From: Nonomuraea coxensis DSM 45129
Lineage (GTDB): Bacteria > Actinomycetota > Actinomycetes > Streptosporangiales > Streptosporangiaceae
Reading direction: 5' to 3'
NCBI RefSeq assembly: GCF_019397265.1
Contig: NZ_CP068985.1
Coordinates: 4,196,501 to 4,260,500, forward strand
Length of the DNA: 64,000 bases
The translations under genes and the position numbers were made by a program. How positions within the stretch are numbered: position 1 is the stretch's first letter; every line of letters starts with the position of its first letter. Below, one piece after another: positions 15,126 through 23,130 of this stretch. Below the pieces are notes generated by a model, which saw nothing but the letters and a program-made list of their open reading frames with translations, was not told where the DNA came from and ran no database searches.

Positions 15126-16333
15126 GCGGGGCGCTGGCCGGCCTGCGGGTGCTCGACCTGACCACCGAGCGGGCCTGGCTGAGCGGGCGCGTGCTGGCCG
15201 ACCTCGGCGCCCAGGTCACCCTGGTCGAGCCGCCGGGAGGCGACCCCGCCCGGCTCGACCGGCGGGCGGGATCGCCCCCAGGCCGGCCCAACCCGGCGTG
15301 GCCGGCCTACAACCGGGGCAAGCGCTCGGTGACGCTGGACCTGGCCAGGCCCGCGGGCCGCGAGCTGTTCCTGCGGCTGGCCCGCGCCGCCGACGTCGTC
15401 ATCGAGTCGTACGAGCGGGAGACGCTCCGGGCGCGGGGCCTCGGCCACGCCGCCCTGTCCGCCGTGAACCCGCGTCTCGTGCTGGTCAGCGTCACCCCCT
15501 TCGGCCGGACCGGCCCCTACGCCGGTCACGCTGCCGCCGACCTCGTCGTCGCCGCCACCGGCGGCGCGGTGTGGACCAACGGCGACCCCGACCGCCCGCC
15601 CGTCCGCATCAGCTCCGGCCAGTACTTCCTGCACGCCGCGGCCGAGGCGGTCGTGCACACCCTCGCCGCGGTCCGGCACGCCCGGCGCACCGGCCAGGGC
15701 CAGCACGTGGACGTCTCGGCGCAGCTCGCCACGATCCGCACCCTGATGAACGCGGTGCCCGGCCCCTACACCGACGGCTCGGTCGTCGACCGGGCGTCCT
15801 TCGGCGCGCCCGTCCCCGGCCAGCCCTACCGCCACCTGTTCGGCTGCCGGGACGGGCACATCCTCGCCACCGTCCCCTTCGGCCCCGGCCCCGCCGGGTA
15901 CGTCGGCTGGCTGCGCGACGAGGGATTCCTGCCGCCCGCGCTGGCGGCCTACGACGCCGGGCGGCTCGGCTCGCCCACGCTCGCCGCCGACGACCCGTCG
16001 TTCCCCGAGCTGCTGACCGGCGCGCTGGCGGCGTACTTCCTGACCGAGACCAAGGCGGAGCTGACCCGTAAGGCGCTGGCCCGCCGGCTCATGGTGGCGC
16101 CCGTCAACACGGTCGCGGACCTGATGGCGGACGAGCAACTGGCGGACCGCGGCTACTTCCTGACCTCCGGGGACCTGCGCGTCCCCGGCGTCTGGGCCCG
16201 GCTGCCCGCCAGCCCCCTCGCGGGCGGCGGCCACGTCGCCGAGCCCGGCGCGGACAACGAGACGGTGTGGCGGGACGAAGCGGGCCTGTCCGCGGAGGAG
16301 CTGTCCCGCCACCGCGGCGAAGGGACGATCTGA
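15122..16333 (+). CDS. Family III CoA-transferase subunit lacking the catalytic Asp
   Basis: A 403-residue CaiB/BaiF-type protein starting with GTG at 15122, inside the stop of the preceding gene. The N-terminal Rossmann segment LAGLRVLDLT and the GQGQHVDVS motif are intact. At the position of the aspartate that forms the acyl-anhydride in family III transferases it reads SSGQYF, with Gln167. Its stop overlaps the ATG of a second CoA-transferase that keeps the Asp. It is probably the non-catalytic partner of a heteromeric transferase, as in benzylsuccinate CoA-transferase BbsEF (established precedent). Confidence 0.8.
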   Translation: MSGALAGLRVLDLTTERAWLSGRVLADLGAQVTLVEPPGGDPARLDRRAGSPPGRPNPAWPAYNRGKRSVTLDLARPAGRELFLRLARAADVVIESYERETLRARGLGHAALSAVNPRLVLVSVTPFGRTGPYAGHAAADLVVAATGGAVWTNGDPDRPPVRISSGQYFLHAAAEAVVHTLAAVRHARRTGQGQHVDVSAQLATIRTLMNAVPGPYTDGSVVDRASFGAPVPGQPYRHLFGCRDGHILATVPFGPGPAGYVGWLRDEGFLPPALAAYDAGRLGSPTLAADDPSFPELLTGALAAYFLTETKAELTRKALARRLMVAPVNTVADLMADEQLADRGYFLTSGDLRVPGVWARLPASPLAGGGHVAEPGADNETVWRDEAGLSAEELSRHRGEGTI

Positions 16334-17562
16334 TGCGCGGACCGCTCGACGGCGTCAGGGTGTGGGACGCCTCCTGGGTGGGCGTCGGCCCGCTGACGGC
16401 GCGCTACCTGGCCGAGTACGGCGCCACGGTGGTGCGCACCGAGAGCACCCGCTCCGTGGACGTGCTGCGGCACGCGCCGCCGTTCAAGGACGGCGTGCCG
16501 GGGCTCAACCGCTCGCAGTTCTTCGCCGACTACAACGCCTCCAAGCTCGGCCTCGGGGTCAACCTGTCCACCAGCGGCGGCAGACGGGTCGCCGACCGCC
16601 TCACGGCCTGGGCGGACGTCGTCATCGAGGCGTTCACGCCCGGCGTGATGGACCGGCTCGGGCTCGGCTACGACCGGCTGCGCGCGGTCAACCCCTCCCT
16701 GATCATGCTCTCGACGTCCATGAACGGGCAGACCGGCCCGCGCAGGGGGTTCGCGGGGTTCGGCACGGTGCTCGCCGCCATGTCCGGGTTCTGCGAGCTG
16801 ACCGGGTGGCCCGACCGCGACCCCGGCTCCCCGTACGGGGCGTACACGGACTTCATCGGCCAGCGCTTCGCCGCCGTGGCCGTGCTCGCGGCACTGGAGC
16901 ACCGCGACCGGACCGGCGAGGGCCAGCACATCGACCTGTCCCAGATGGAGACCGGCCTGATGTTCCTGGCGCCGGAGCTCGTGGACCATCAGCTCACCGG
17001 CCACGTCGCGACCCGCGACGGCAACCGCGACCGCGCGGCGGCCCCGCACGGCGTCTTCCCCTGCCTGCCGGAGGACGGCAGGGAGAGGTGGGTCGCCATC
17101 GCGGTGACCGGCGACGACCAGTGGACGGTCCTGCGCCGGGCCCTGGGGGAGCCCGCGTGGGCGGCCGACCCCCTGCTCGCCACCCTGGCGGGCCGCAAGG
17201 AGCGGGAGGACGACCTGGAGCGGGCCCTCGCCGCGTGGACGTCCGCCAGGACGGTCGCCGAGGTCGTCGGCACGCTCCAGCCGGAGGTGCCGGCGGGACC
17301 GGTGCACGACGCGCGGGGCCTCCAGTCCGACCCGCAGGTGGCGCACCGGGGCTATTTCCGGCCGCAGCCGCACCCCGTCATGGGCATGATGCCGTACGAG
17401 GGCGCCCAGGCGGAGCTGTCGCTGACGCCGTACCGCGTCACCAAGGCGGCCCCGCTGCTCGGCGAGGACAACGAGCGGGTCCTCACCGAGCTCCTGGGCT
17501 TCGAGGCGGCCGAGGTCGCCGCGCTCGTCGCCGAGGGCGCCGTCGAGCAGGTCCTCGACTGA
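16333..17562 (+). CDS. Family III CoA-transferase, catalytic subunit
   Basis: A 409-residue CaiB/BaiF protein whose ATG shares a base with the upstream stop (TGATG). It has the conserved aspartate at position 173 in GAYTDFIGQ and the GEGQHIDLSQ motif. It is predicted to move CoA from a donor such as succinyl-CoA to a carboxylic acid, with the preceding gene supplying the second subunit. This would activate the substrate or an intermediate without ATP, in parallel to the synthetase at 24160. Confidence 0.83.
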   Translation: MRGPLDGVRVWDASWVGVGPLTARYLAEYGATVVRTESTRSVDVLRHAPPFKDGVPGLNRSQFFADYNASKLGLGVNLSTSGGRRVADRLTAWADVVIEAFTPGVMDRLGLGYDRLRAVNPSLIMLSTSMNGQTGPRRGFAGFGTVLAAMSGFCELTGWPDRDPGSPYGAYTDFIGQRFAAVAVLAALEHRDRTGEGQHIDLSQMETGLMFLAPELVDHQLTGHVATRDGNRDRAAAPHGVFPCLPEDGRERWVAIAVTGDDQWTVLRRALGEPAWAADPLLATLAGRKEREDDLERALAAWTSARTVAEVVGTLQPEVPAGPVHDARGLQSDPQVAHRGYFRPQPHPVMGMMPYEGAQAELSLTPYRVTKAAPLLGEDNERVLTELLGFEAAEVAALVAEGAVEQVLD

Positions 17563-17589
17563 ACCGCCCCCATAGGACCGTGGAAGCAG

Positions 17590-17608
17590 GCCAGGCCCCG
17601 GGCCTGGC
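17590..17608. repeat. Perfect inverted repeat before the SDR gene
   Basis: GCCAGGCCC and GGGCCTGGC flank a single C (17590-17598 and 17600-17608) in the 65-bp gap between the CoA-transferase and the SDR genes. It could be an operator or a weak intercistronic hairpin. Confidence 0.4.
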
Positions 17609-17627
17609 CGCAGGAAGAAGGAGAGCC

Positions 17628-18389
17628 ATGCCGCAGACCGTCGATCTCACGGGGCAGACCGCCGTCGTGACCGGATGCTCCTCCGGGCTCGGGCGGCGCT
17701 TCGCCGTCACCCTCGCCGAGCACGGAGCCTCCGTGGTGGCCGTGGCCCGGCGCGCGGACCGGCTCGGCGACCTCGCGGACGAGATCGCCGCGGCCGGCGG
17801 CGCCTGCCTGCCGCTGGCCGCCGACCTCACCGACGACGACCGGCTCGGCGGCCTGCTGGACGCGGCCGAGGAACGCTTCGGCCCGGCCACCATCCTGGTC
17901 AACAACGCCGGCATCCCCGACGCCCAGCACGCCACCAAGATGTCCGTCGACCTCGTGGACCGGGTCCTGGGGACGAACCTGCGCGCACCCTGGCTGCTGT
18001 CCTGCGACTTCGCCCGCCGGCTCATCAAGGCCGGCGTCGGCGGCCGGGTGGTGAACGTCTCCTCCATGGGCGCCTACGAGTACCGGGGCGGGGGAGCGGC
18101 GCTGTACTCGGTGACGAAGGCCGCCGTCGTGCGGATGACGGAGGTCCTCGCGGTCGAGTGGGCGAAGTTCCACATCAACGTCAACGCCATCGCGCCGGGC
18201 GCGTTCGCCTCGGAGATGATGGACGGCATGATGGCGCGCACCGGCGGCGACCCGTCGCGGTTCTTCCCCCGCGCCCGCATGGGCGACCCGCGCCAGCTCG
18301 ACAGCACCCTGCTCTACCTGGTGTCCCCGCACTCGGAGTTCGTCACCGGCACCGTGGTCAAGGTCGACGACGGCCAGGGCGCGCGCTGA
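17628..18389 (+). CDS. Short-chain dehydrogenase/reductase
   Basis: A 253-residue classical SDR. The cofactor motif TGCSSGLG is near residue 15, NNAG near 90, and the active-site Ser (VVNVSS) with YSVTK near 160. The Arg pair after the first beta strand (VARRADR) favours NADP(H). It is likely to oxidise a hydroxyacyl-CoA or ring hydroxyl in the pathway. The ATG has AAGAAGGAGAG upstream. It is the last gene of the run starting at 10591 and converges on the tetR gene. Confidence 0.87.
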   Translation: MPQTVDLTGQTAVVTGCSSGLGRRFAVTLAEHGASVVAVARRADRLGDLADEIAAAGGACLPLAADLTDDDRLGGLLDAAEERFGPATILVNNAGIPDAQHATKMSVDLVDRVLGTNLRAPWLLSCDFARRLIKAGVGGRVVNVSSMGAYEYRGGGAALYSVTKAAVVRMTEVLAVEWAKFHINVNAIAPGAFASEMMDGMMARTGGDPSRFFPRARMGDPRQLDSTLLYLVSPHSEFVTGTVVKVDDGQGAR

Positions 18390-18413
18390 GCCGGCCGGGC
18401 CCGGGACCGGCGC

Positions 18414-19046
18414 CTACCGGCCGGTCTCGGGCTCCGGCGCGAGCAGCCGCCTGGCGGCGAACTTCATCCGCTCCTCGAAGTACTCCGGCGTGATCTGGTC
18501 GTTGAGCCAGCCGATGACGCTGCTGCTCCACAGCGCCTCCAGCATGTGCAGCGCGCGGTACTCGGCGGTGGTGATGCGGTGCTCAGGACCCCACGCCGCG
18601 CGCCCCATGAGCTCGGCCAGGCTGGTCGGCGGCGGCGTCTCGGCCAGGGGCGCGGCCTCCTCGTGCCGCTCGCCGAGCGGCTTCGGGATGTGGAAGGCGC
18701 TGAGGGCGGCGTGCGCCCACCCGCGGTTGTACTGCATCGCGCGGAAGGCCCGGTGCAGCACCTCCGCGGCCCGCCCCTCCGGCGTGCGCTGCCGCGGCGG
18801 ACGCTGCGCGATGTCCTTGCGCAGCTCGTCGAGCTGCAGCTGGATGGCCGCGGCGAGCAGGGCGTCCTTCGACGGGTAGTAGCGGTAGAGGGTCGACAGG
18901 GCGACCTCGGCGATCCTCGCCACCTCGCGCATCTGGACCGCGTCGTAGCCGCCCCTGGTGGCCAGGGCCATCCCGGCATCCAGAACACGTTCCGCCCGGA
19001 AGGCCCGAGCTTCGGGCGTGCGGCCCTTCCTGCTCACCCGGGTCAT
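18414..19046 (-). CDS. TetR-family regulator resembling KstR
   Basis: A repressor of 210 residues from the ATG at 19046, which has GGGAAAGGGGG upstream; a longer frame to 19136 exists but would run into the operator. The helix-turn-helix (GGYDAVQMREVARIAEVALSTLYRYYPSK, split here for description) is close to that of KstR, the repressor of steroid catabolism, in the GYDAVQM and TLYRYYPSK segments. The C-terminal half differs from KstR in detail. A palindrome GAGTACACGTTCTC lies 83 bp upstream and is KstR-like (family consensus TnnAACnnGTTnnA). It is the best candidate for control of the whole island. Confidence 0.82.
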   Translation of the reverse strand: MTRVSRKGRTPEARAFRAERVLDAGMALATRGGYDAVQMREVARIAEVALSTLYRYYPSKDALLAAAIQLQLDELRKDIAQRPPRQRTPEGRAAEVLHRAFRAMQYNRGWAHAALSAFHIPKPLGERHEEAAPLAETPPPTSLAELMGRAAWGPEHRITTAEYRALHMLEALWSSSVIGWLNDQITPEYFEERMKFAARRLLAPEPETGR

Positions 19047-19128
19047 GACGGACCCCCTTTCCCTGTGGGCGAAGGACACGAGAGCCCGCTGACGACCTGC
19101 GGTCAGCGGCTGCAAAGCTGGTACTAAA

Positions 19129-19142
19129 GAGTACACGTTCTC
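19129..19142 (-). promoter_or_regulatory. KstR-like operator upstream of the tetR gene
   Basis: GAGTACACGTTCTC is palindromic apart from its fourth and eleventh positions and the central dinucleotide. It overlaps a second inverted repeat GTACT...AGTAC (19121-19134). It suggests autoregulation of the TetR gene. No TTGACA is found at the 40-bp spacing seen at the four other sites. Confidence 0.55.
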
Positions 19143-19190
19143 CTGGGCCGGCGAGCGGCGCCGGACGGGTTCCCGGCGCCGCCGCCGGGG

Positions 19191-20348
19191 TCAGCCCTGG
19201 TGGCGGGAGAGCACCAGGCTGCCGGCCGCCGCGAAGAACATCCCGACGCCCTGCACGAAGCTGATGTCCGCCTTGGGGAGCTGCTCCACCGCCTCGCCGC
19301 GGAGCTGCCGCACCGCCTCCTGGATGGCGAACATGCCGTACATGCCGGTGTGGGTGTAGGACAGGCCGCCGCCGTTGGTGTTCATCGGCAGCGAGCCGCC
19401 CTTCAGCGTGTTGCCCTCCGCGACGAAGTCGCCCGACTCGCCGCGCCCGACGAAGCCGAGGTCCTCCAGCATGTAGAGCGGCACGTGGGCGAAGGCGTCG
19501 TAGGCCATGAGGTGGTCCACGTCGGCGTGCGAGATGCCGGCCGTGCGGAACGCCTCCTCGCCGGCCTTGCGGAAGGCCGCGAACGACCCCGGATCGGCCA
19601 TCTGCGACACCAGCGGGCCCTCCGCCGACTCGCCCGAGCCGAGCAGGTAGACCGCGCGGTCGCCGCCCGGCAGGTCCCTGGCGCGCTCGGCCGTGGTGAG
19701 CACGAGCGCGCCGCCGCCGTCGGTCACCACGCAGCACATGTCCCTGGTGAACGGGTAGGCGATCGTGGGCCCGGCCAGCACCTCCTCGACCGTGGTGGGC
19801 TTGCGCCGGAAGGCGCGCGGGTTGTTCAGCGCCCACGTCCGCTGCGCCACGACGACGTGCGCCAGGTGCTCGCGGGTCATGCCGCGCTCGTGCAGGAAGC
19901 GCAGCGCGGGAAGGGTGAAGGTCGAGTAGGGCGTCTGGGCGCCGTAGACGGCCTCGAACTGGCCGGTCGCCGAGGCCGGGTTGGGCGCCCAGGGCGCCAC
20001 GCCGACCCGCGAGCGGCCGGACTCGCCGTGGGTGACGAGCACGACGTCGGCGGCGCCGGCCGCGATGGCGGCGGCGGCGTGGCGGACGTGCAGCATGAAG
20101 CTGCAGCCGCCGACCATGGTGCCGTCGAGCCAGCGCGGCTCGATGCCGAGGTGGTGGGAGACCTCCAGCGCCAGCGGCCCGGCGGTGGCCACGCCGTCGA
20201 CGTCCTTGGCGGTGAGCCCGGCGTCGGCGAGGGCGTTGCGGGCCGCCTCCGCGTGCAGGCCGAGGACGGAGAGGTCGGGGCGCACGCCGATGTCGGTGGT
20301 CTCCGCCGCGCCGACGATGGCGATGTCGCCGTGGTGCATCGAGGTCAT
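19191..20348 (-). CDS. Thiolase-fold lipid-transfer protein/aldolase (Ltp2-like)
   Basis: A 385-residue thiolase-superfamily protein; ATG at 20348 overlaps the upstream stop (ATGA). It opens with IAIVGAAETTDIG and ends with an active-site region NTNGGGLSYTHTGMYGMF, the pattern of SCP-2/lipid-transfer thiolases. Cys82 is at the nucleophile region, but the C-terminal GHP-type motif is altered. It is immediately preceded by a DUF35 protein. In steroid-degrading bacteria an Ltp2/DUF35 pair forms a retro-aldolase that cleaves side chains and releases propionyl-CoA. That activity is inferred here from the pairing; a thiolase role remains possible. Confidence 0.82.
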   Translation of the reverse strand: MTSMHHGDIAIVGAAETTDIGVRPDLSVLGLHAEAARNALADAGLTAKDVDGVATAGPLALEVSHHLGIEPRWLDGTMVGGCSFMLHVRHAAAAIAAGAADVVLVTHGESGRSRVGVAPWAPNPASATGQFEAVYGAQTPYSTFTLPALRFLHERGMTREHLAHVVVAQRTWALNNPRAFRRKPTTVEEVLAGPTIAYPFTRDMCCVVTDGGGALVLTTAERARDLPGGDRAVYLLGSGESAEGPLVSQMADPGSFAAFRKAGEEAFRTAGISHADVDHLMAYDAFAHVPLYMLEDLGFVGRGESGDFVAEGNTLKGGSLPMNTNGGGLSYTHTGMYGMFAIQEAVRQLRGEAVEQLPKADISFVQGVGMFFAAAGSLVLSRHQG

Positions 20349-20758
20349 CGGGCCACCTCCCCGGCGGGGGCGAACACGGGGAGGGTGTGCTCGCCGCGCT
20401 CGACGAAACAGACCTGCAACGGCATGTCCAGCTCCAGATGTTCGGGCTCGGGCGGCACCCCGACGATGTTGGTCATGAGACGCGGCCCCTCGGCCAGCTC
20501 CACGAGCGCCACGACGACCGGCGTGGCGGGGTCGAAGGGCGGCAGCGGCCGGTGGTTGATGACGTACGACAGCAGGCGGGCCGCGCCGCTGACGGTCGTC
20601 CACTCCACGTCCGCCGAGCCGCAGGCGGGGCAGAAGGGACGCGGGTAGAAGTAGTGCCGCTCACAGGACGTGCAGCGCTGGACGCGCAGCTCGCCGTTCG
20701 CGGCGCCCTCCCAGAAGGGGAGTGTCTCCGGGATGGGCACGGGTGCCGGTCCTGGCAT
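20345..20758 (-). CDS. DUF35 Zn-ribbon/OB-fold protein (ChsH2-like domain), internal start
   Basis: A 137-residue protein read from the internal ATG at 20758, which has GAAAGGAA six bases upstream. It has the rubredoxin-like zinc ribbon CTSC...CPAC (residues ~29-46) followed by an OB-fold. Such proteins pair with thiolase-like partners as acyl-CoA-binding subunits; the thiolase-like gene follows with a 4-nt overlap. The partner arrangement mirrors ChsH2-Ltp2. It is in frame with the upstream MFS gene, with no stop between them. Confidence 0.75.
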   Translation of the reverse strand: MPGPAPVPIPETLPFWEGAANGELRVQRCTSCERHYFYPRPFCPACGSADVEWTTVSGAARLLSYVINHRPLPPFDPATPVVVALVELAEGPRLMTNIVGVPPEPEHLELDMPLQVCFVERGEHTLPVFAPAGEVAR

Positions 20759-22000
20759 GGGGGTTCCTTTCGAGGGTGGATTCGCGGGGGAGTTCGCGGA
20801 TGACGGGGCGGCGAGCGTCTCGCGCATCGCCACCGAGCTGACCACGACGACCACGAGGATCAGCGTGGTGATGAGGAAGGCGGCCTGGAAGGACAGGGCG
20901 TCGGCGACCGCCCCCGCCGCGACCGGGCCGATGATCGCGCCGACGTCGGACGACATGTTGAACCACGCCACGTTCCTGGCGGGGCTGTTGCCGCTGATGT
21001 CGGCGAGGAGGGCGGCGGGCGCCGCGGACAGCCCGCCGCCCGCCACCCCGAGCAGCGCCATCGAGGCGAGGAAGACCGCCTCGCCGGGCGGCAGGCAGAG
21101 CAGGGCGACGGCGACGATGCCGAGCACGCCGGCGGTGATCATCGCCGGCCGCCGGCCCCGGAGGTCGCCCCACCGGCCGAACGCCGGCACGGAGATCAGC
21201 TGGGTGACGGCGGTGCCGAGCATGGCCAGGCCGATGAAGGTGCCGCTGCTGCCCAGCTCCTCCGTGGCGAACACGAGGATGGTCGAGTTCCGCAGGCCGT
21301 AGAAGAGCCAGCCGACGGTGAAGCTGGTGATCAGGGCCGCGGCGAAGGCGCGGACGTACGTGCCGCGCGGAAGCGATCCGGCCTGGCCGGCCTCCGCGGG
21401 CGCGGCGCCGCCGGCCGCGTGCCGGGGCTCCGGCGGCGGGATGCCGGGGGAGAGCTTGAGCTGCGAGATCGCGGCGGCCACGAGGAGCGTGACCCCGTAC
21501 AGCAGGAAGGGCAGGCGCGGGTTGACGTCGGCCAGCGCGCCGCCCGCCGCGGGCCCGGCGAGGGCGCCGAGCATGAAGCCGAGCTGGAACGTGCTGATGC
21601 CGCTGCCCCGCGCGTCCGGCGGGGCCGTGCGCAGGACCAGGGACATGGCGGCGATGGTGAAGGCCGAGCTGCCCATGCCGCCGATCGCCCGCAGGGCGAT
21701 GAGCAGCGTGAAGTCGGGGGCGAAACTGGCGGCGATCATCGTCGCGCCCTGCATCCACAGTCCCCAGGCGATCACCCGGCGCTCGCCGAAGCGCTGGACG
21801 AACCGGCTGTTGACGACGGCCGTGGCGAGCCGGACCACCGCGAACGCGCTGATCGCCGCCCCCACGACCGCGCTGCCCACGCCGAACTCCGCCGCGAGCA
21901 GCGGCAGGGCGGGCGCGATCACGCCGAAGCCGAGGGCGACCACGAACGCGATCAGTGCGGAGATCCGCAGATCGGCGGGCAGCGCCTGGAAACGCCTCAC
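20345..22000 (-). CDS. In-frame MFS transporter-DUF35 fusion frame
   Basis: One uninterrupted 551-codon frame starts as a 12-helix MFS transporter (residues 1-~390, drug/sugar DHA1-like; loop motif GRWGDLRGRRPAM). It continues without a stop through a Ser/Ala/Pro stretch into a Zn-ribbon/OB-fold DUF35 protein (415-551). The DUF35 part also has its own ATG (20758) with a good ribosome-binding site, so the locus could yield the full-length fusion, a separate DUF35 protein, or both. The MFS start at 22000 faces a divergent promoter region with two AACnnGTT palindromes. Confidence 0.8.
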   Translation of the reverse strand: MRRFQALPADLRISALIAFVVALGFGVIAPALPLLAAEFGVGSAVVGAAISAFAVVRLATAVVNSRFVQRFGERRVIAWGLWMQGATMIAASFAPDFTLLIALRAIGGMGSSAFTIAAMSLVLRTAPPDARGSGISTFQLGFMLGALAGPAAGGALADVNPRLPFLLYGVTLLVAAAISQLKLSPGIPPPEPRHAAGGAAPAEAGQAGSLPRGTYVRAFAAALITSFTVGWLFYGLRNSTILVFATEELGSSGTFIGLAMLGTAVTQLISVPAFGRWGDLRGRRPAMITAGVLGIVAVALLCLPPGEAVFLASMALLGVAGGGLSAAPAALLADISGNSPARNVAWFNMSSDVGAIIGPVAAGAVADALSFQAAFLITTLILVVVVVSSVAMRETLAAPSSANSPANPPSKGTPMPGPAPVPIPETLPFWEGAANGELRVQRCTSCERHYFYPRPFCPACGSADVEWTTVSGAARLLSYVINHRPLPPFDPATPVVVALVELAEGPRLMTNIVGVPPEPEHLELDMPLQVCFVERGEHTLPVFAPAGEVAR

Positions 22001-22066
22001 CGCACAGCCATTTCAGGTCCTCCGGCAGGTGGGGGCCGGGCCCTCGGCCCGCGCACAGCTAAAGAC

Positions 22067-22115
22067 AACATGTTCTGCTTACTGACAGGGTTGGAGTAGA
22101 ACTCTCCGATGTCAA
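22067..22115 (-). promoter_or_regulatory. MFS/DUF35/thiolase promoter: TTGACA plus AACATGTT operator
   Basis: On the minus strand TTGACA starts at 22115 and the perfect palindrome AACATGTT (22067-22074) follows 41 bp later. The bases around the operator (TAAGCAGAACATGTT) closely match those at the 10.5-kb promoter. Confidence 0.65.
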
Positions 22116-22145
22116 GAGGAAGCGAAGCCTTGCCGGTTCAGTCGT

Positions 22146-22153
22146 AACGTGTT
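22146..22153 (+). promoter_or_regulatory. AACGTGTT operator upstream of the hydratase gene
   Basis: AACGTGTT within GTCGTAACGTGTTTCAC, 73 bp upstream of the MaoC-type hydratase ATG and divergent from the promoter at 22067-22115. No consensus -35 is found at the 40-bp spacing. Confidence 0.5.
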
Positions 22154-22225
22154 TCACTTGGCACCTGATCGGGCCGGACGGCAACGCCCGGCCGGGTCTT
22201 CCGAGCGTTCACGAATCGAGGTTCC

Positions 22226-23065
22226 ATGCCCATCGACGCATCGCTGGTCGGCCGCAAGAGCGAACCCGTCACGAGATCCTGGACCTCCGACGACGCCCTC
22301 CTCTACGCGATCGCGGTCGGCGCCGGCCAGGAGGATCCGCTCTCGGAGCTGCAGTTCACGACCGAGAACACCGAGGGCACGCCGCAGCAGGTCCTCCCGA
22401 CGTTCTGCAACGTGGCCATGGGCGGGGGGATGTCCCTTCCCACGGACCTCGACTTCACCAAGATGCTCCACGCCGAGCAGGCGTTCGAGCTGTTCGACAC
22501 GATCCCCGTCGCGGGCGAGGTCGAGTCCACGGGTGAGATCGTCGGCGTCTACGACAAGGGCTCCGGCGCCCTCATCGCCACCGAGAGCGTCTCGCGCGTC
22601 CCCGGCGGCGGGCCGCTGGCGAAGATCCGCACCTCGCTGTTCTTCCGCGGGTACGGCGGCTTCGGCGGCGAGCGCGGCCCCGGCACCGACTGGGAGCGGC
22701 CCACGGGCAAGCCCGACCACGTCGTCACCTACACCACCCGCGCCGACCAGGCGCTCCTCTACCGGCTGACCGGCGACCGCAACCCGCTGCACACCGACCC
22801 GTCCTTCAGCGGCCGGGGCGGCTTCCCGCGGCCGATCCTGCACGGCATGTGCACCTACGGCTTCACCGGCCGCGCGCTGCTGCACACGGTCGCCGGTTCG
22901 GAGCCCAAACGGTTCCGCGCGATGTCCGCCCGCTTCACCAAGCCGATACTCCCCGGGCAGACGATCACGGTGTCGATCTGGGCCGACGGCACCGACGTGC
23001 GGTTCCAGACCACCGACGAGAGCGGGACCCCGGTCATCGACCACGGCACGGCGGTCATCCTCTGA
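22226..23065 (+). CDS. Double-hotdog enoyl-CoA hydratase (MaoC/hydratase 2, ChsH3-like)
   Basis: A 279-residue R-specific hydratase of the double-hotdog type. The first half is the degenerate hotdog (residues ~10-125). The second (~155-279) carries the hydratase-2 motif YRLTGDRNPLH, with Asp184 and His189 in the D-x4-H arrangement. Segments such as QQVLPTFCNVA and GFPRPILHGMCTYGF resemble ChsH3 of the cholesterol pathway. It hydrates a trans-2-enoyl-CoA, which the following SDR could oxidise. It begins the run 22226-27563. Confidence 0.87.
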   Translation: MPIDASLVGRKSEPVTRSWTSDDALLYAIAVGAGQEDPLSELQFTTENTEGTPQQVLPTFCNVAMGGGMSLPTDLDFTKMLHAEQAFELFDTIPVAGEVESTGEIVGVYDKGSGALIATESVSRVPGGGPLAKIRTSLFFRGYGGFGGERGPGTDWERPTGKPDHVVTYTTRADQALLYRLTGDRNPLHTDPSFSGRGGFPRPILHGMCTYGFTGRALLHTVAGSEPKRFRAMSARFTKPILPGQTITVSIWADGTDVRFQTTDESGTPVIDHGTAVIL

Positions 23066-23130
23066 CCGTGCGCGGCCCACGCCGCGCACGGCATCCCCTC
23101 CACCCCCTCCGTCTGCGGAAGGACACCCCC

